DNA from: Delphinus delphis
Lineage: Eukaryota; Chordata; Mammalia; Artiodactyla; Delphinidae
Direction of reading: 5' to 3'
DNA length: 64,000 nt
Assembly: GCF_949987515.2 (NCBI RefSeq)
Contig: NC_082684.1
Location: 45,350,006-45,414,005, forward strand
Shown: positions 11,516-23,149 of the stretch, piece by piece
Layout: each line of letters begins with the position of its first letter
How positions within the stretch are numbered: the first letter of the stretch is position 1
The notes under the pieces: model-generated
Databases searched by the model: none
What the model saw: the letters and a program-made list of their open reading frames with translations, nothing else
What the model was told of the DNA's origin: nothing
Position numbers and translations under genes: made by a program

Positions 11516-12591
11516 TAATTAGGAGTTAGCTATAATATCTAATAATCGGGGGTTAACTGTAATATCAGCAGTTAAAGCTTGAGAGAGACCTATAGTGTCT
11601 GGTGAGTGTGATAATAAATTAAACATCAACCCTTCCCATTCTCAACATTATTGTGGCCTTGATGGATGCAAGGCAGTGACAGCAGCAGGACAAAGGAAAT
11701 GAATGTTGGGTTAAAGTCTGACTGCATAGCCTGATGAAGTTCAAATGCCCTAGCAGCTGATGTTCTTCTGGTCTTACTGTTTAACTGCTTTGCTCCGGGC
11801 CTGAATTCAGCACCGGGATCCTCAGGCTGCACAGCCTGGACTGGACTGATCAGATACAAGCCGCATGACCCAAGTTAGCATCAAGCAAACCCTCACGGTA
11901 ACAACTTTGCTCCTATTTGCCTTATCAGGAAGCTGGTGACAAATCCACCCAGAACCAAGATCAAGCTCGGAAGAGGGAAGAAGCCCATTTAGTGACAAAA
12001 ACAAGTTACTCTCTGCCCCTCCCAACTCATCAAGATGTCAGTGCACATCTCCACCAAACCCCAGGACAAGAATCACCACGATCACCAGGACTATAAGCAG
12101 ATGAGGCCAGAGGTCACATTTGTACTAGTGGCACTTCCCCCCCACCTCTACCCCAGCCTTGATATTCCACTGGGTCAAGCAGGGCTCAAGGCAGTCACTT
12201 CCTCAATCAAAGACTCAGGCAGCCTTCTAGCCTGGAATCAGCCCTGCCCAGCTGCCTTGGACTCTGGCCCTCCTCCAGAGAGACTCAGAGCCCTTGTCCA
12301 GGGGTGAAGACAGGACAAGCCTTCCCCACCAGCTCAGTGGAGAGAGGCCCTGCCTTCTCCTCATGTTTCTTTTGGCTCCCTGACATGACCTCAGCAGGTC
12401 CCACATCAAGGGTTTCTTCAGGATTTGGGGGGAACACTGCTGGGCAGGAGTGGGATTCCAAGCCACTTTTCAATGGGCATCCCTTTCACACCACCGTCTT
12501 ACACTCTACCATTTCTTAATTAAAAACAGGGCTTTCAAATCTGAATGGAATTAGCTGGATTTTTAACACCTTGTCAAAGGCAACCTGGCTC
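11516..12591. other. no recognisable feature
   Basis: Several short open frames on both strands (up to 90 codons) show no domain or exon-like pattern. No repeat family recognised. Confidence 0.4.
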
Positions 12592-12695
12592 AGTATGGTG
12601 CATTGGAGAGAGCTGAGTTATGGGCCACCAGAGGCGTGGGTTCAAGTGCTACTGTTTTACTAATTAGCCATGGGGTCTTGGGCAAGCCCAGTTGC
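12592..12695 (+). mobile_element. MIR SINE, 5' part
   Basis: The block gcgtgggttcaagtgctact is the MIR B-box region, followed by ttagccatggggtcttgggcaag. Plus orientation; truncated by a T-rich tract at 12702-12729. Confidence 0.8.
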
Positions 12696-12734
12696 ATCCT
12701 TTTTCTTTTTTCTTTTTTTTTTTTTTTTGGTGAC

Positions 12735-13050
12735 TTCTACATACCAAGTATTTGTCAAGGTGCTGAGAATTCAGGAGCAAACAAAACAGATTAAAAAATC
12801 CCTGCCTTTATGGGGTTTATGATTTGATGCAGCAGGGTGGAGGTGTGGGGAGAGATAGACCTGAAACAGAATGACATATGTACATATATGTTTGTAGACT
12901 CTGATAAATATTATGAAAAGAAAGCACATGGTTCTCAGTGGGGGAACCATCTACTTTAGACTGAGGGAGATAACATTTTAGCTAAAGCCTGAGGAACGGG
13001 CAGGAGTTAGATGGAAGAAGATGGTTTGAAAAACAGGAACCAGACAAGCA
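12735..13050 (-). mobile_element. L2 LINE fragment, inverted
   Basis: The blocks taccaagtatttgtcaaggtgctgag, aaaaaatccctgcctttatgg and gaggaacgggcaggagttag follow the reverse complement of L2 3' sequence. Confidence 0.7.
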
Positions 13051-13086
13051 ATGGATCTATGAGTCCATATTTCTCTTTCATGGCTC

Positions 13087-13195
13087 CAAAATAATAATAA
13101 TAATTATTACTATAATCGTCAAGCGATCTGTACATGTATGTATATCATGTACACACATGAATAATAATTGTAATAGTCAAGTGACCTGTGAGAGC
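13087..13195 (+). repeat. Imperfect direct duplication
   Basis: An AT-rich segment ending in gtcaagcgatctgt (to 13132) recurs as one ending in gtcaagtgacctgt (to 13189). Period about 57 bp. Confidence 0.7.
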
Positions 13196-14148
13196 CTGTT
13201 GACCAAGACCAGATGAGAGATGTGACATTCAGGAGATACTGATGGAACAGAGGCCAGTCATCAAGAACCAGACAAGAGGATTTGCACCCTGTAAACACCA
13301 GCCAACGGGCAAACCACCACCCCAGCGCTCCACCACACCCTGAATCCCTGACATCCTGCAAGACCAGGGCTCTTGGTCCCCATGAGGGGAAAAAAGGCAG
13401 GTAGTGGTAGTTATCCTGAATTCATTGGGATTAAGTGTGAAAATTCTGAAAAACACTGCAGTGACCAAGACTATTTGGAAAGAATGAAGTGGAGTTTTCT
13501 GCCATGGGCTTGAGATGGAAATTGTTTTTGCCATGAGAGATTATGGTTTTGTTTTGGGTTTTTTTGCACATCTGACTGTAACCTGTGAGGTGCTTCTGTG
13601 TGAGTACGTATGTGCATTCCACAGAAGGAGAGAGTGATGGGAGAGTGAGTCAGCTGTTGCTTGCTATGGAGTGCGGACTGGCAGCAGCAGAACACATCAC
13701 CAACCTCTTGGCAGCCTGGCAGCAGGCTCCCCCAGCCCATGCCTGACCTCCCCTTACAGACCCCTCCACCCACACTCCCTCCGCTCGCTTGGCCCAGGCC
13801 TAAGATTTCCCAGCACCCTCCAGGAGTGTGCACACGTTAACAAACGGGTCTACTCTGGCCCTGGACATATTTCCCAGCGCTTCCTGACTTCTTCCTGCTC
13901 TGCAGGGTGTGTGATCTGAGACTCGAGCCTGGGGGTCGCCTCCCAGTAGCCCCTCCACCCCGGTGGGCGCCTGCAACCCCAACTGTGTTCTCCCAGACCG
14001 AATGGCCTCAACTCCCACTTCTACCTGAGAGAAGGGGCTGGCAGCCCTGACTGGGTGGAGAGGCCAGAGCAGGGATGTAAATAACTCTGAGTTAAGATGA
14101 GGCAGCTTGGCAGAGTGAAGAATAGGCTATGCAAACACCTAGACAGCA
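13196..14148. other. no recognisable feature
   Basis: Appears to be single-copy DNA, fairly GC-rich at 13680-14020. Open frames up to 120 codons on the minus strand lack recognisable motifs. Confidence 0.4.
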
Positions 14149-14877
14149 ATGGCCATTCTGACTGGTGTGAGGTGATACCTCATTGTAGTTTTGATTTGCA
14201 TTTCTCTAATAATTAGTGAAGTTGAGCAGCTTTCCATGTGCTTTTTGGACATCTGTATGTCTTCTTTGGAGAAATGTCTACTTAGACCTTCCACACATTT
14301 TTTGATTGAGTTGTTTGCTTTTTGAATTTGGGCTGCATAAGCTCTTTGTATATTTTGGAGATTAATCCCTTGTCTGTTGCTTAATTTGCAAATATTTTCT
14401 CCCATTCTGTGGGTTGTCTTTTCATCCTGTTTATGGTTTCCTTTGCTATGCAAAAGCTTTTAAGTTTCATTAGGTCCCATTTGTTTATTTTTATTTCCAT
14501 TTCTCTAGGAGGTGGGTCAAAAAGGATCTTGCTGTGATTTGTGTCAAAGAGTGTTCTGCCTAAGCTTTTCTCTAAGAGTTCTAAAGTGTCTGGCCTTACA
14601 TTTAGGTCTTTGATCCATTTTGATTTTGTTTTTGTGTATGGTGTTAGAGAATGTTCTAATTTCATTCTTTTACATGCAGCTGTCCAGTTTTCCCAGCAAC
14701 ACTTATTGAAGAGACTGTCTTTTCTCCATTGTATATTCTTGCCTCCTTTGTTATAGATTAGGTGACCATAGGTGTATGGGTTTAGCTCTGGACTTTCTAT
14801 CCTGTTCCACTGATCTATTTTCTGTTTTTGTGAGAGTACCATACCGTTTTCATCACTATAGCTTTGTAGTATAGTCT
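14149..14877 (-). mobile_element. Inverted 5' segment of a twin-primed L1 (ORF2 C-terminal part)
   Basis: Minus-strand L1 ORF2. A 153-codon antisense frame (14381-14842) reads ...[13 protein letters not shown]..., [36 protein letters not shown] and [13 protein letters not shown], which is the ORF2 region between the RT and the C-terminal cysteine motif. At the right end it meets the plus-strand continuation of the same element at 14878. The two segments share about 17 bp of the same L1 position (ccagtcagaatggccat), as expected of twin priming. Not functional. Confidence 0.9.
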
Positions 14878-15213
14878 AACCAGTCAGAATGGCCATCATC
14901 AAAAAATCTACAAACAGTAAATGCTGGAGAGGGTGTGGAGAAAAAGGAACCCTCCTACACTGTTGGTGGGAATGTAAATTTGTACAGTCACTATGGAGAA
15001 CAGTATGGAGGTTTCTTAAAAAAAAAAAAAAAAACACTAAAAATAAAGCTATCATATGATCCAGCAACCCCAATCCTGGGCATATATCCAGAGAAAACCA
15101 TACTTTGAAAAGATACATGCACCCCAATGTTCACTGCAGCACTATTTACAATAGCCAGGACGTGGAAACAATGTAAATGTCCATCAATGGATGAATGGAT
15201 AAAGAAGATGTGG
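14878..15213 (+). mobile_element. Direct segment of the twin-primed L1, part 1
   Basis: Starts at ccagtcagaatggccatcat and continues through the cysteine-motif region (tgctggagagggtgtggaga) to ggataaagaagatgtgg, where a younger L1 interrupts it. The missing remainder resumes at 22318. Confidence 0.88.
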
Positions 15214-15384
15214 CTTACTAGAAGACATCAACAAACTAACACAGGAACATGAATGACTTAGACCAGTAGGAACAAAAGTTTGGGGTCAGTCTGCAGAGCA
15301 GTGAGACATTGTCAGCTGAGTGACTTTCTAAAACTAAAGAAAATGTTGACTGGAGAGAGAAAAATTAGATATACCGACCAGGGA
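15214..15384. other. 171-bp segment between target duplication and L1 5' end
   Basis: This piece lies between the interrupted host L1 and the recognisable start of the younger L1 5'UTR (agcagaggagtaagacatgg near 15396). It does not match the host L1 and I do not recognise it as part of the usual L1 5'UTR. It may be 5'-transduced flank, an upstream 5'UTR extension, or an insertion-time filler. Confidence 0.6.
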
Positions 15385-17258
15385 CCTTCAAGACAGCAGA
15401 GGAGTAAGACATGGAGATCACCTTCCTCCCCACAAATACATCAAAAATACAACTACATGTGGAACAACTCCTACAGAACACCTACTGAACTCTGGCAGAA
15501 GACCTCAGAATTCCCAAAAGGCAAGAAAATCCCCACATACCTGGGTAGGGCAAAAGAAAAAAGAAAAAACAAGGACAAAAGAATAGGGATGGGACCTGCA
15601 CCTCTGGGAGGGAGATGTGAAGGAGGAAACGTTTCCACACACTAGGAAGCCCCTTCACTGGCAGAGACGGGGTGTGGGTGGGGAGAAGCTTCGGAGCCAT
15701 GGAGGAGAGCACAGCAACAGGGGTGCAGAGGGCAAAGGAGAGAGATTTTCACACAGAGGATTGGTGCCAGCCAGCACTCACCAGCCCGAGAGGCTTGTCT
15801 GCTCACCTGCCGGGGTGGGCGGGGGCTGGGAGCTGAGGCTCGGGCTTCAGAGGTCAGATCCCAGGGAGAGGACTGGAGTTGGCTGTGGGAACATAGCCTG
15901 AAGGGGCCTAGTATGCCACTGCTAGCTGGGAGGGAGTCCGGGGAAAACACTGGACCCGCCTAAGAGGCAAGAGACCATTGTTTCGAGGTGCGCAAGGAGA
16001 GGGGATTCCTTTCCTGTCTGCCCACAGAAGGCAGAGCACCACCTAAATGAGCTCCAGAGATGGGTGCGAGCCATGGCTGTCAGCTCGGACACCAGAGGCA
16101 GGTCTGAAACGCTAATGCTGTGGCTGCAGCCACCAAGATTCCTGTGTGCAAGCACAGATCACTATCCACAGGCTGCAACCCCAGTGTGCAGCCCACCACT
16201 GCCAGGATCCTGTGATCCAGGGACAAATTGCCTGGGAGAACACACAGTGCACCTCAGGCTGTTACAACGTCACGCCAGCCTCTGCCGCCGCAGGCTCATC
16301 CTGCATTCCAATTATAACTACCATACCTCTCCTTCCCCCTGGCATGAGTAAGCCAGAGCCCCCTAATCAGCAGCTGCTTTAACCCCGTCCTGTCTGGGTG
16401 GAAACAGAATCCTGAGGGCGACCTACACGCAGAGGTGGGGCCAAAACCAAAGCTGAACCCCGGGAGCTGTGCGAACATAGAAGAAAAAGGGAAATCTCTC
16501 CCAGCAGCCTCAAGAGCAGCATATTAAATCCCCACAATCAACTTGAGGTACCCTGCATCTGTGGAATACCTGAATAGACAACGAATCAACCCAAAATTGA
16601 GGCGGTGGACTGTGGGTGCAACTGTAGACTTTGGGTTTGCTGTCTGCAACTGACTTGTTTCTGATTTTTATGTTTATCTTAGTATAGTTTTTAGTGCCTG
16701 TTAACATTGGTGGATTTGTTTACTGGTTTGGTTTCTCTCTCCTTTTTTTTTTAATTATTATTTTTTCTTTCTTCATTTCTCCCTTTTCTTCTGAACCATG
16801 TGGCTGACAAGGTCTTGTTGCTCCAGCCTAGTGTCAGGCCTGAGCCTCTGAGAGGGGGAGCTGAGTTCAGGACATTGGACTCCAGAGAACTCTCCCAGAG
16901 ATCTCCATCTCAACGCTAAGACCCAGCTCCACCCAACAGCCAGCAGCTCCAGTGCTGTACACCCCATGCCAAACAACTAGCAACACAGGAACACAGCCCC
17001 ACCCATTAACAGAGAGGTTGCCTAAAATCATACTAAGTTCACAGACACCCCAAAACACACCATCAGATGCAGCCCTGCCCACCGGAAAGATAAGATCCAG
17101 CCTCCCCTCAACCAGAACAGAGGAACCAGTCCCCTCCACAAAAGCCTACACAAGCCACTGAATGAACCTTACCCACCGGGGGCAGACACAAGAAACAACG
17201 GGAACTACGAGCGTGCAGCCTGTGAAAAGGAGACCCCCAAAACAGCAAGTTAGGCAAA
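15385..17258 (+). promoter_or_regulatory. L1 copy A 5'UTR / internal promoter region
   Basis: About 1.9 kb, GC-rich in its first 1.1 kb (for example ggggtgggcgggggctggg near 15818), as in other cetartiodactyl L1 5'UTRs, where the internal RNA polymerase II promoter lies. Many former CpG sites appear as TG/CA, consistent with decay after methylation. Ends in an AT-rich stretch near 16740-16790 and a C-rich, A-rich leader before ORF1. The open frames on both strands here are not coding. Confidence 0.75.
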
Positions 17259-18142
17259 AGGAGAAGACAGAGAAACACACAGCAGGTGAAGGAGCAGTGT
17301 AAAAATCCACCAGACCAAACAAATGAAGAGGAAATAGGCAGTCTCCCTGAAAAAGAATTCACAGTAATGATAGTAAAGATGATCCAAAACCTTGGAAATA
17401 GAATGGAGAAAATAAAAGAAACGTTTAACAAAGACCCAGAAGAACTAAAGAGCAAACAAACAATGATGAACAACACAATAAATGAAATAAAAAATTCTCT
17501 AGAAGGAATCAATAGCAGAATAATGGAGGCAGAAGAACAGATAAGTGACCTGGGAGATAAAAAATGGGAAACAACTACCACAGAGCAGAATAAAGAAAAA
17601 AGAATGAAAAGAATTGAGGACAGTCTCAGAGACCTCTGGGACAACATTAAAGCACCAACATTTGAATTATAGGGGTCCCAGAAGAAGAAGAGAAAGAAAG
17701 GGTCTGAGAACATATTTGAAGAGATTGTAGTTGAAAACTTCCCTAACATATGAAAGGAAATACTCAATCAAGTCCAGGAAGCACAGAGAGCCCATTCAGG
17801 ATAAATCCATGGAGAAACATGCCAAGACACATATTAATCAAACTATCAAAAATTAAATACAAAGAAAAAACATTAAAAGCAGCAAGGGAAAAACAACTAA
17901 TACCATACAAGGGAATCCAAATAAGGCTAACAGCTGATCTTTCAGCAGAAATTCTGCAGGCCAGAAGGGGGTGGCAGGACATATTTAAAGTGATGAAACG
18001 GAAAAACCTACAACCAAGATTACTCTACCCAGCAACGATCTCATTCAGATTTGAAGGAGAAATTAAAACCTTTACAGACAAGCAAAAGTTAAGAATTCAG
18101 CGCCACCAAACCAGCTGTACAACAAAAAAGGAACTTCTCTAG
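17259..18142 (+). pseudogene. L1 copy A ORF1 (RNA-binding chaperone), broken
   Basis: ORF1 protein normally forms trimers that coat L1 RNA in the cytoplasmic ribonucleoprotein. The readable frame starts at 17286 (KEQCKNPPDQTNEEE...); the original start was probably about 30 nt upstream, where the ATG is now mutated. The coiled-coil part runs to 17672 (ENIEG-like ...LEGINSRIMEAEEQISDLGDK at about residues 70-95). A break near 17660-17700 shifts the frame. The RNA-recognition and C-terminal domains continue in the other frame from about 17750 (PRHILIKLSKIKYKEKTLKA, then IRLTADLSAEILQARRGWQD) and end at a taa/tag near 18142. Total length is near the usual 300 or so residues. Nonfunctional. Confidence 0.9.
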
Positions 18143-18200
18143 GCAGGAAACACAAGAGAAGGAAAAGACCTATAAAAACAAACCCCAAACAATTAAGAAA

Positions 18201-21200
18201 ATGGTAATAGGAACATACGTATCGATAATCACCTAGAATGTAAATGGATTAAATGCTCCAACCAAAAGACATAGACTGGATACAAAAACAAGACCTGTAT
18301 ATATACTGTCTACAAGAGACCCACTTCAGACCTAGGGACACATGCAGACTGAAAGTCAGGGGATGGAAAAAGATATTCCATGCAAATGGAAATCAAAAGA
18401 AAGCTGGAGTAGCAATTCTCATATCAGACAAAATAGACTTTAAAATAAAGACTTTTATAAGAGACAAAGAAAGACACTACATAATGATCAAGGGGTCAGT
18501 CCAAGAAGGTATAACAATTGTAAATATTTATGCACCCAACATAGGAGTGCCTCAATACATAAGGCAAATGCTAAAAGCCATAAAAGGAGAAACTGACATG
18601 AACACAATCATACAGGGGACTTTAACACCCCACTTTCACAAACCGACAGATCATTCAAAATGAAAATAAATAAGGAAACATAGGCTTTAAATGATACATT
18701 ATACAAGATGAATTTAATTGATATTTACAGGACATTCCATCCTATAATGGAACTCATGGAACATTCTCCAGGATAGATCATATCTTGGGTCACAAATCGA
18801 GCCTTGGTAAATTTAAGAAAACTGAAATCCTATGAAGTATCTGTTCTGACCACAATGCTATGAGACTGGATATCAATTACAGGAAAAAATCTGTAAAAAT
18901 TACAAACAAATGGAGGCTAAACAATACACTATTAATAACCAAGATATCACTGAGGAAATCAAAAAATACCTAGAAACAAATGACAATGAAAACACACTGA
19001 CCCAAAACCTATGGGATGCAACAAAAGCAGTTCTAAGAGGGAAGTTTATAGCAATACAATCCTATGCAACAAACAAGAATCATCTCATATAAACAACCTA
19101 AACATACACTTAAAGCAATGAGAGAAAGAAGAACCAAAAAAACCAATGTTAGCAGAAGGAAAGAAATCATAAAGATCAGATCAGAAATAAATGATAAAGA
19201 AATGAAGGAAACAATAGCAAAGATCAATAAAACTAAAAGCTGGTTCTTTGAGAAGATAAACAAAATTGATAAACCCTTAGCCAGACTCATGAAGAAAAAA
19301 AGGGAGAAGACTCAAGTCAATAGAATTAGAAGTGAAAAAGGAGAAGTAACAACTGACACTGCAGAAATAAAAAGGATCATGAGAGAGTACTACAAGCAAT
19401 TATATGCCAATGAAATGGAAAACCTGGAGGAAATGTATAAATTCTTAGAAAAGCACAACCTTCCAAGACTGAACCAGGAAGAAACAGAAAATATAAGCAG
19501 ACCAATCACAAGCACTGAAATTAAAAGTGTGAGTAAAAACCTTCCAACAAACAAAAGCCCAGGGCCAGATGGCTTCTATCAAACATTTAGAGAAGACCTA
19601 ACACCTATCCTTTGCAAATTCTTCCAAAATATAGCAGAGGGAGGAACACTCCCAAACTCATTCTACGAGGGCACCATCACCCTGACACCAAAACTACACA
19701 AAGATGTCACAAAGAAAGAAAACTGCAGGCCAATATCACTGATGAACACAGATGCAAAAATCCTCCCACAAAATACTAGAAAACAGAATCCAACAGCACA
19801 ATAAAAGGATCATACACCATGATCAAGTGGGGTTTATCCCAGGAATGCAGGGATTCTTCAGTATATGCAAATCAATCAATGTGATATACCATATTAACAA
19901 ACTGAAGGAGAAAAACCATATGATCATCTCAATAGATGCAGAAAAAGCTTTTGACAAAATTGAACACCCATTTATGATAAAACCCCTCCAGAAAGTAGGC
20001 ATAGAGGGAACTTACCTCAACATAATAAAGGCCATATATGACAAAAACACAGCCAACATCATCCTCAATGGTGAAAAACTGAAACCATTTCCTCTAAGAT
20101 CAGGAACAAGACAAGACTGTCCACTCTCACCACTATTATTCAACATAGTTTTGTAAGTTTTAGCCACAGCAATCAGAGAAGAAAAGGAAATAAAAGGAAT
20201 CCAAATCAGAAAAGAAGAAGTAAAGCGGTCATTGTTTGCAGATGACATGATACTATACATAGAGAATCCTAAAGATGCCACCAGAAAACTACTAGAGCTT
20301 ATCCATGAATTTGGTAAATAGCAGGATACAAAATTAATGCACAGAAATCTCTTGCATTCCTATACACTAATGAAGAAAAGTCTGAAAGAGAAATTAAGGA
20401 AACACTCCCATTTACCATTGCAACAAAAAGAATAAAATACCTAGGAATAAGCCTACCTAAGGAGACAAAAGACCTGTATGTAGAAAACTATAAGACACTG
20501 ATGAAAGAAATTAAAGAGGATACAAAACTGATGGCGAGATATACCATGTTCTTGGAATGGAAGAAGCAACATTGTGAAATTGACTATACTACCCAAAGCA
20601 ATCTACAGATTCAATGCAATTCCTATCAAACTACCAATGGCATTTTTCACAGAATTAGAACAAAAGTTTCACAATTTGTATGGAAACACAGAAGACCCCG
20701 AAAAGCCAAAGCAATCTTGAGAAAGAAAAATGGAGCTGGAAGAATCAGGCTCCCTGACTTCAGACTGTACTACAAAGCCACAGTAATCAAGACAGTATGG
20801 TACTGGCACAAAAACAGAAATATAGATCAACTGAACAAGATAGAAAGCCCAGAGATAAACCCACGCACATATGGTCACCTTATTTTTGATAAAGGAGGCA
20901 AGAATATACAATGGAGAAAAGACAGCCTCTTCAATAAGTGGTGCTGGGAAAACTGGACAGCTACATGTAAAAGAATGAAATTAGAACACTCTCTAACACC
21001 ATACAAAAAAATAAACTCAAAATGGGTTAAAGACCTAAATGTAAGGCCAGACACTATAAAACTCTTAGAAGAAAACATAGGCAGAACACTCTATGACATA
21101 AATCACAGCAAGATCCTTTTTGACCCACCTCCTAGAGAAATGGAAATAAAAACAAAAATAAACAAATGGGACCTAATGAAACTTCAAAGCTTTTGCACAA

Positions 21201-21940
21201 CAAAGGAAAACATAAAGAAGAGAAAAAGACAACCCTCAGAGTGGGAAAAAATATTGGCAAATGAAGCAACTGACAAAGATTAATCTCCAAAATTTATGAG
21301 CAGCTCATGCAGCTCAATATCAAAAAAACAAACAACCCAATCCAAAAATGGTCAGAAGACCTACATAGACATTTCTCCAAAGAAGATATACAGATTGCCA
21401 ACAAACACATGAAAGAATGCTCAACATCATTAATCATTAGAGAAATGCAAATCAAAACTACAATGAGGTATCACCTCACACCAGTCAGAATGGTCATCAT
21501 CAAAAAATCTACAAACAATAAATGCTGGAGAGGGTATGGAGAAAAGGGAACCCTCCTGCACTGTTGGTGGGAATGTAGATTGATACAGCCACTATGGAGA
21601 ACAGTATGAAGGTTCCTTAAAAAACTAAAAATAGAACTACCATATGACCCAGCAATCCCACTACTGGGCATGTACCCTGAGAAAACCATAATTCAGAAGG
21701 AGTCATGTACTACAATGTTCACTGCAGCTCTAGTTACAATAGCCAGGACATGGAAGCAACCTAAGTGTCCACTGACAGATGTGGCACATATATACAATGG
21801 AATATTACTCAGCCATAAAAAGGAATGAAACTGACTTATTTGTAGTGAGGTGGATGGACCTAGAGACTGTCATACAGAGTGAAGTAAGTCAGAAAGAGAA
21901 AAACAAATACCGTATGCTAACACATATATATGGAATCTAA
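18201..21940 (+). pseudogene. L1 copy A ORF2 (endonuclease-reverse transcriptase), broken
   Basis: ORF2 normally nicks target DNA and reverse-transcribes L1 RNA there. The start ATG is at 18201 (MVIGTYVSIIT), with a stop after eleven codons. Endonuclease words follow: CLQETHF near 18310, GVAILISDKIDF near 18400, NIYAPN near 18525, SDHNAMRL near 18841. One base is missing in the GDFN segment near 18615. RT words: [12 protein letters not shown] near 19545, [15 protein letters not shown] near 19930, and the catalytic FADD box at 20235-20246, intact. A GAA-to-TAA nonsense change lies at 20154-20156. The C-terminal cysteine motif reads [18 protein letters not shown], with its second cysteine (21535-21537) changed to tyrosine. 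The end is the stop after YGI at 21938-21940. Multiple frameshifts make it dead. Confidence 0.95.
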
Positions 21941-22317
21941 AAAAAAAGAGAGAGAGAGAAAAAATGGTTCTGATGAGCCTAGGGGCAGGACAGGAATAAA
22001 GATGTAGACATAGAGAATGGACTTGAGGACATTGCGAGGGGGAAGGGAAAGCTGGGATGAAGTAAGAGAGTAGCACTGACATATATACACTAGCAAATGT
22101 AAAATAGATAGCTAGTGGGAAGCAGCTACATCGCACACGGAGATCAGCTCGGTGCTCTGTGTCCACCTAGACGGGTGGGATAGGGAGGGTGAGAGGGAGA
22201 CGCAAGAGGGAGGGGATATGGGGATATATGTATACATATAGCTGATTCACTTTGTTATATGGCAGAAACTAACACAACACTGTAAAGCAATTATACTCCA
22301 ATAAAGATGTTAAAAAA

Positions 22318-22785
22318 AAGAAAGATGTGGTACATATGTACAATGGAATACTACTCAGCCAAAAAAAGAATGAAATCATGCCATTTTCAGTGACATGGAT
22401 GGAAGTCAAACAGCGAAAGACAAATATATATCGCTTATATGTGAAATCTAAAAAAATGGTGTAAATGAACTTATTTACAAAACATAAATAGAGTTTAGAT
22501 GTAGAAAACAAACTTATGGTCACCAAGAGGGAAAATGGGGGGATAAACTGGGAGACTGGATTGACATAAACACACTAGTATATATAAAATAGATAACTAA
22601 TAAGGACCTACTGTATAGCACAGGGAACTCTACTCAGTACTCTGTAATGACCTATATGGGAAAAGAATGTAAAAAAGACAGAATATATGTGTGTGTATAA
22701 CTGATTCACTTTGTTGTGTAGCAGAAACTAACACAACATTGTAAATCAACTATACTCCAATAAAAATTAATTAAAAAAAATAATC
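22318..22785 (+). mobile_element. Direct segment of the twin-primed L1, part 2 (3' end)
   Basis: Resumes with aaagatgtggtacatatgta exactly where part 1 stopped, runs through the ORF2 end and 3'UTR (cctactgtatagcacaggga, actgattcactttgttgtgt) and ends in caactatactccaataaaaa plus an A-rich tail. A weak target duplication may exist: ctagacagca (14140-14149) versus ctagagggca (22784 onward). Confidence 0.88.
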
Positions 22786-23149
22786 TAGAGGGCACATGGC
22801 TCTGGGTCCAGGAGGGCAGCCCCCCAGAGCTGGCCAAGAGACCACCTCCAGCCACAAGGCGCCCCCTGCAGAACTCACCACTGGAAACCCAAACAAGGCC
22901 TGGCCTGGATCACTCACAAACAGTATGAGGCCTTCCCCAAGGAGTGAATTCTATCCAATCCACCATTTATTTGTTTGGAGGACTTGCTATTCCCTTTTTT
23001 TTTTCTGGCAGACAGGGAGCTTGCAGAGAGGACAGCCGAACTGCACTTAGAGCTGACAGTAGTCTGGAAACTTGACCACATCCCCTGGGGTGGCAGAGGG
23101 GGTCTCCTGTGCCTTGAAACACAGCCCAGGGAAAAAGCAGTGGTCTTGA
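22786..23149. other. unique spacer between two L1s
   Basis: GC-rich, no repeat recognised except a T-run near 22995. The open frames on both strands (up to 138 codons) extend into the L1 5'UTR and have no known motif. Confidence 0.5.

Larger units (their letters stand above)
15385..22317 (+). mobile_element. Full-length L1 (copy A), inserted into the twin-primed L1
   Basis: Complete L1 architecture: 5'UTR (15385-17258), ORF1 (17259-18142), short inter-ORF spacer, ORF2 (18201-21940), 3'UTR and A-tail (to about 22317). The target-site duplication is aaagaagatgtgg at 15201-15213 versus aagaaagatgtgg at 22318-22330. The element is about 6.9 kb and full length but defunct, since both ORFs carry stops and frameshifts. 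Because it interrupts another L1, it is younger than that element. Confidence 0.93.

Noticed and set aside
17108..17767. 219-codon minus-strand open frame
   Set aside because: It is antisense to L1 copy A ORF1 and is open only because of that gene's A-rich composition; the hydrophobic, membrane-like product is an artefact.
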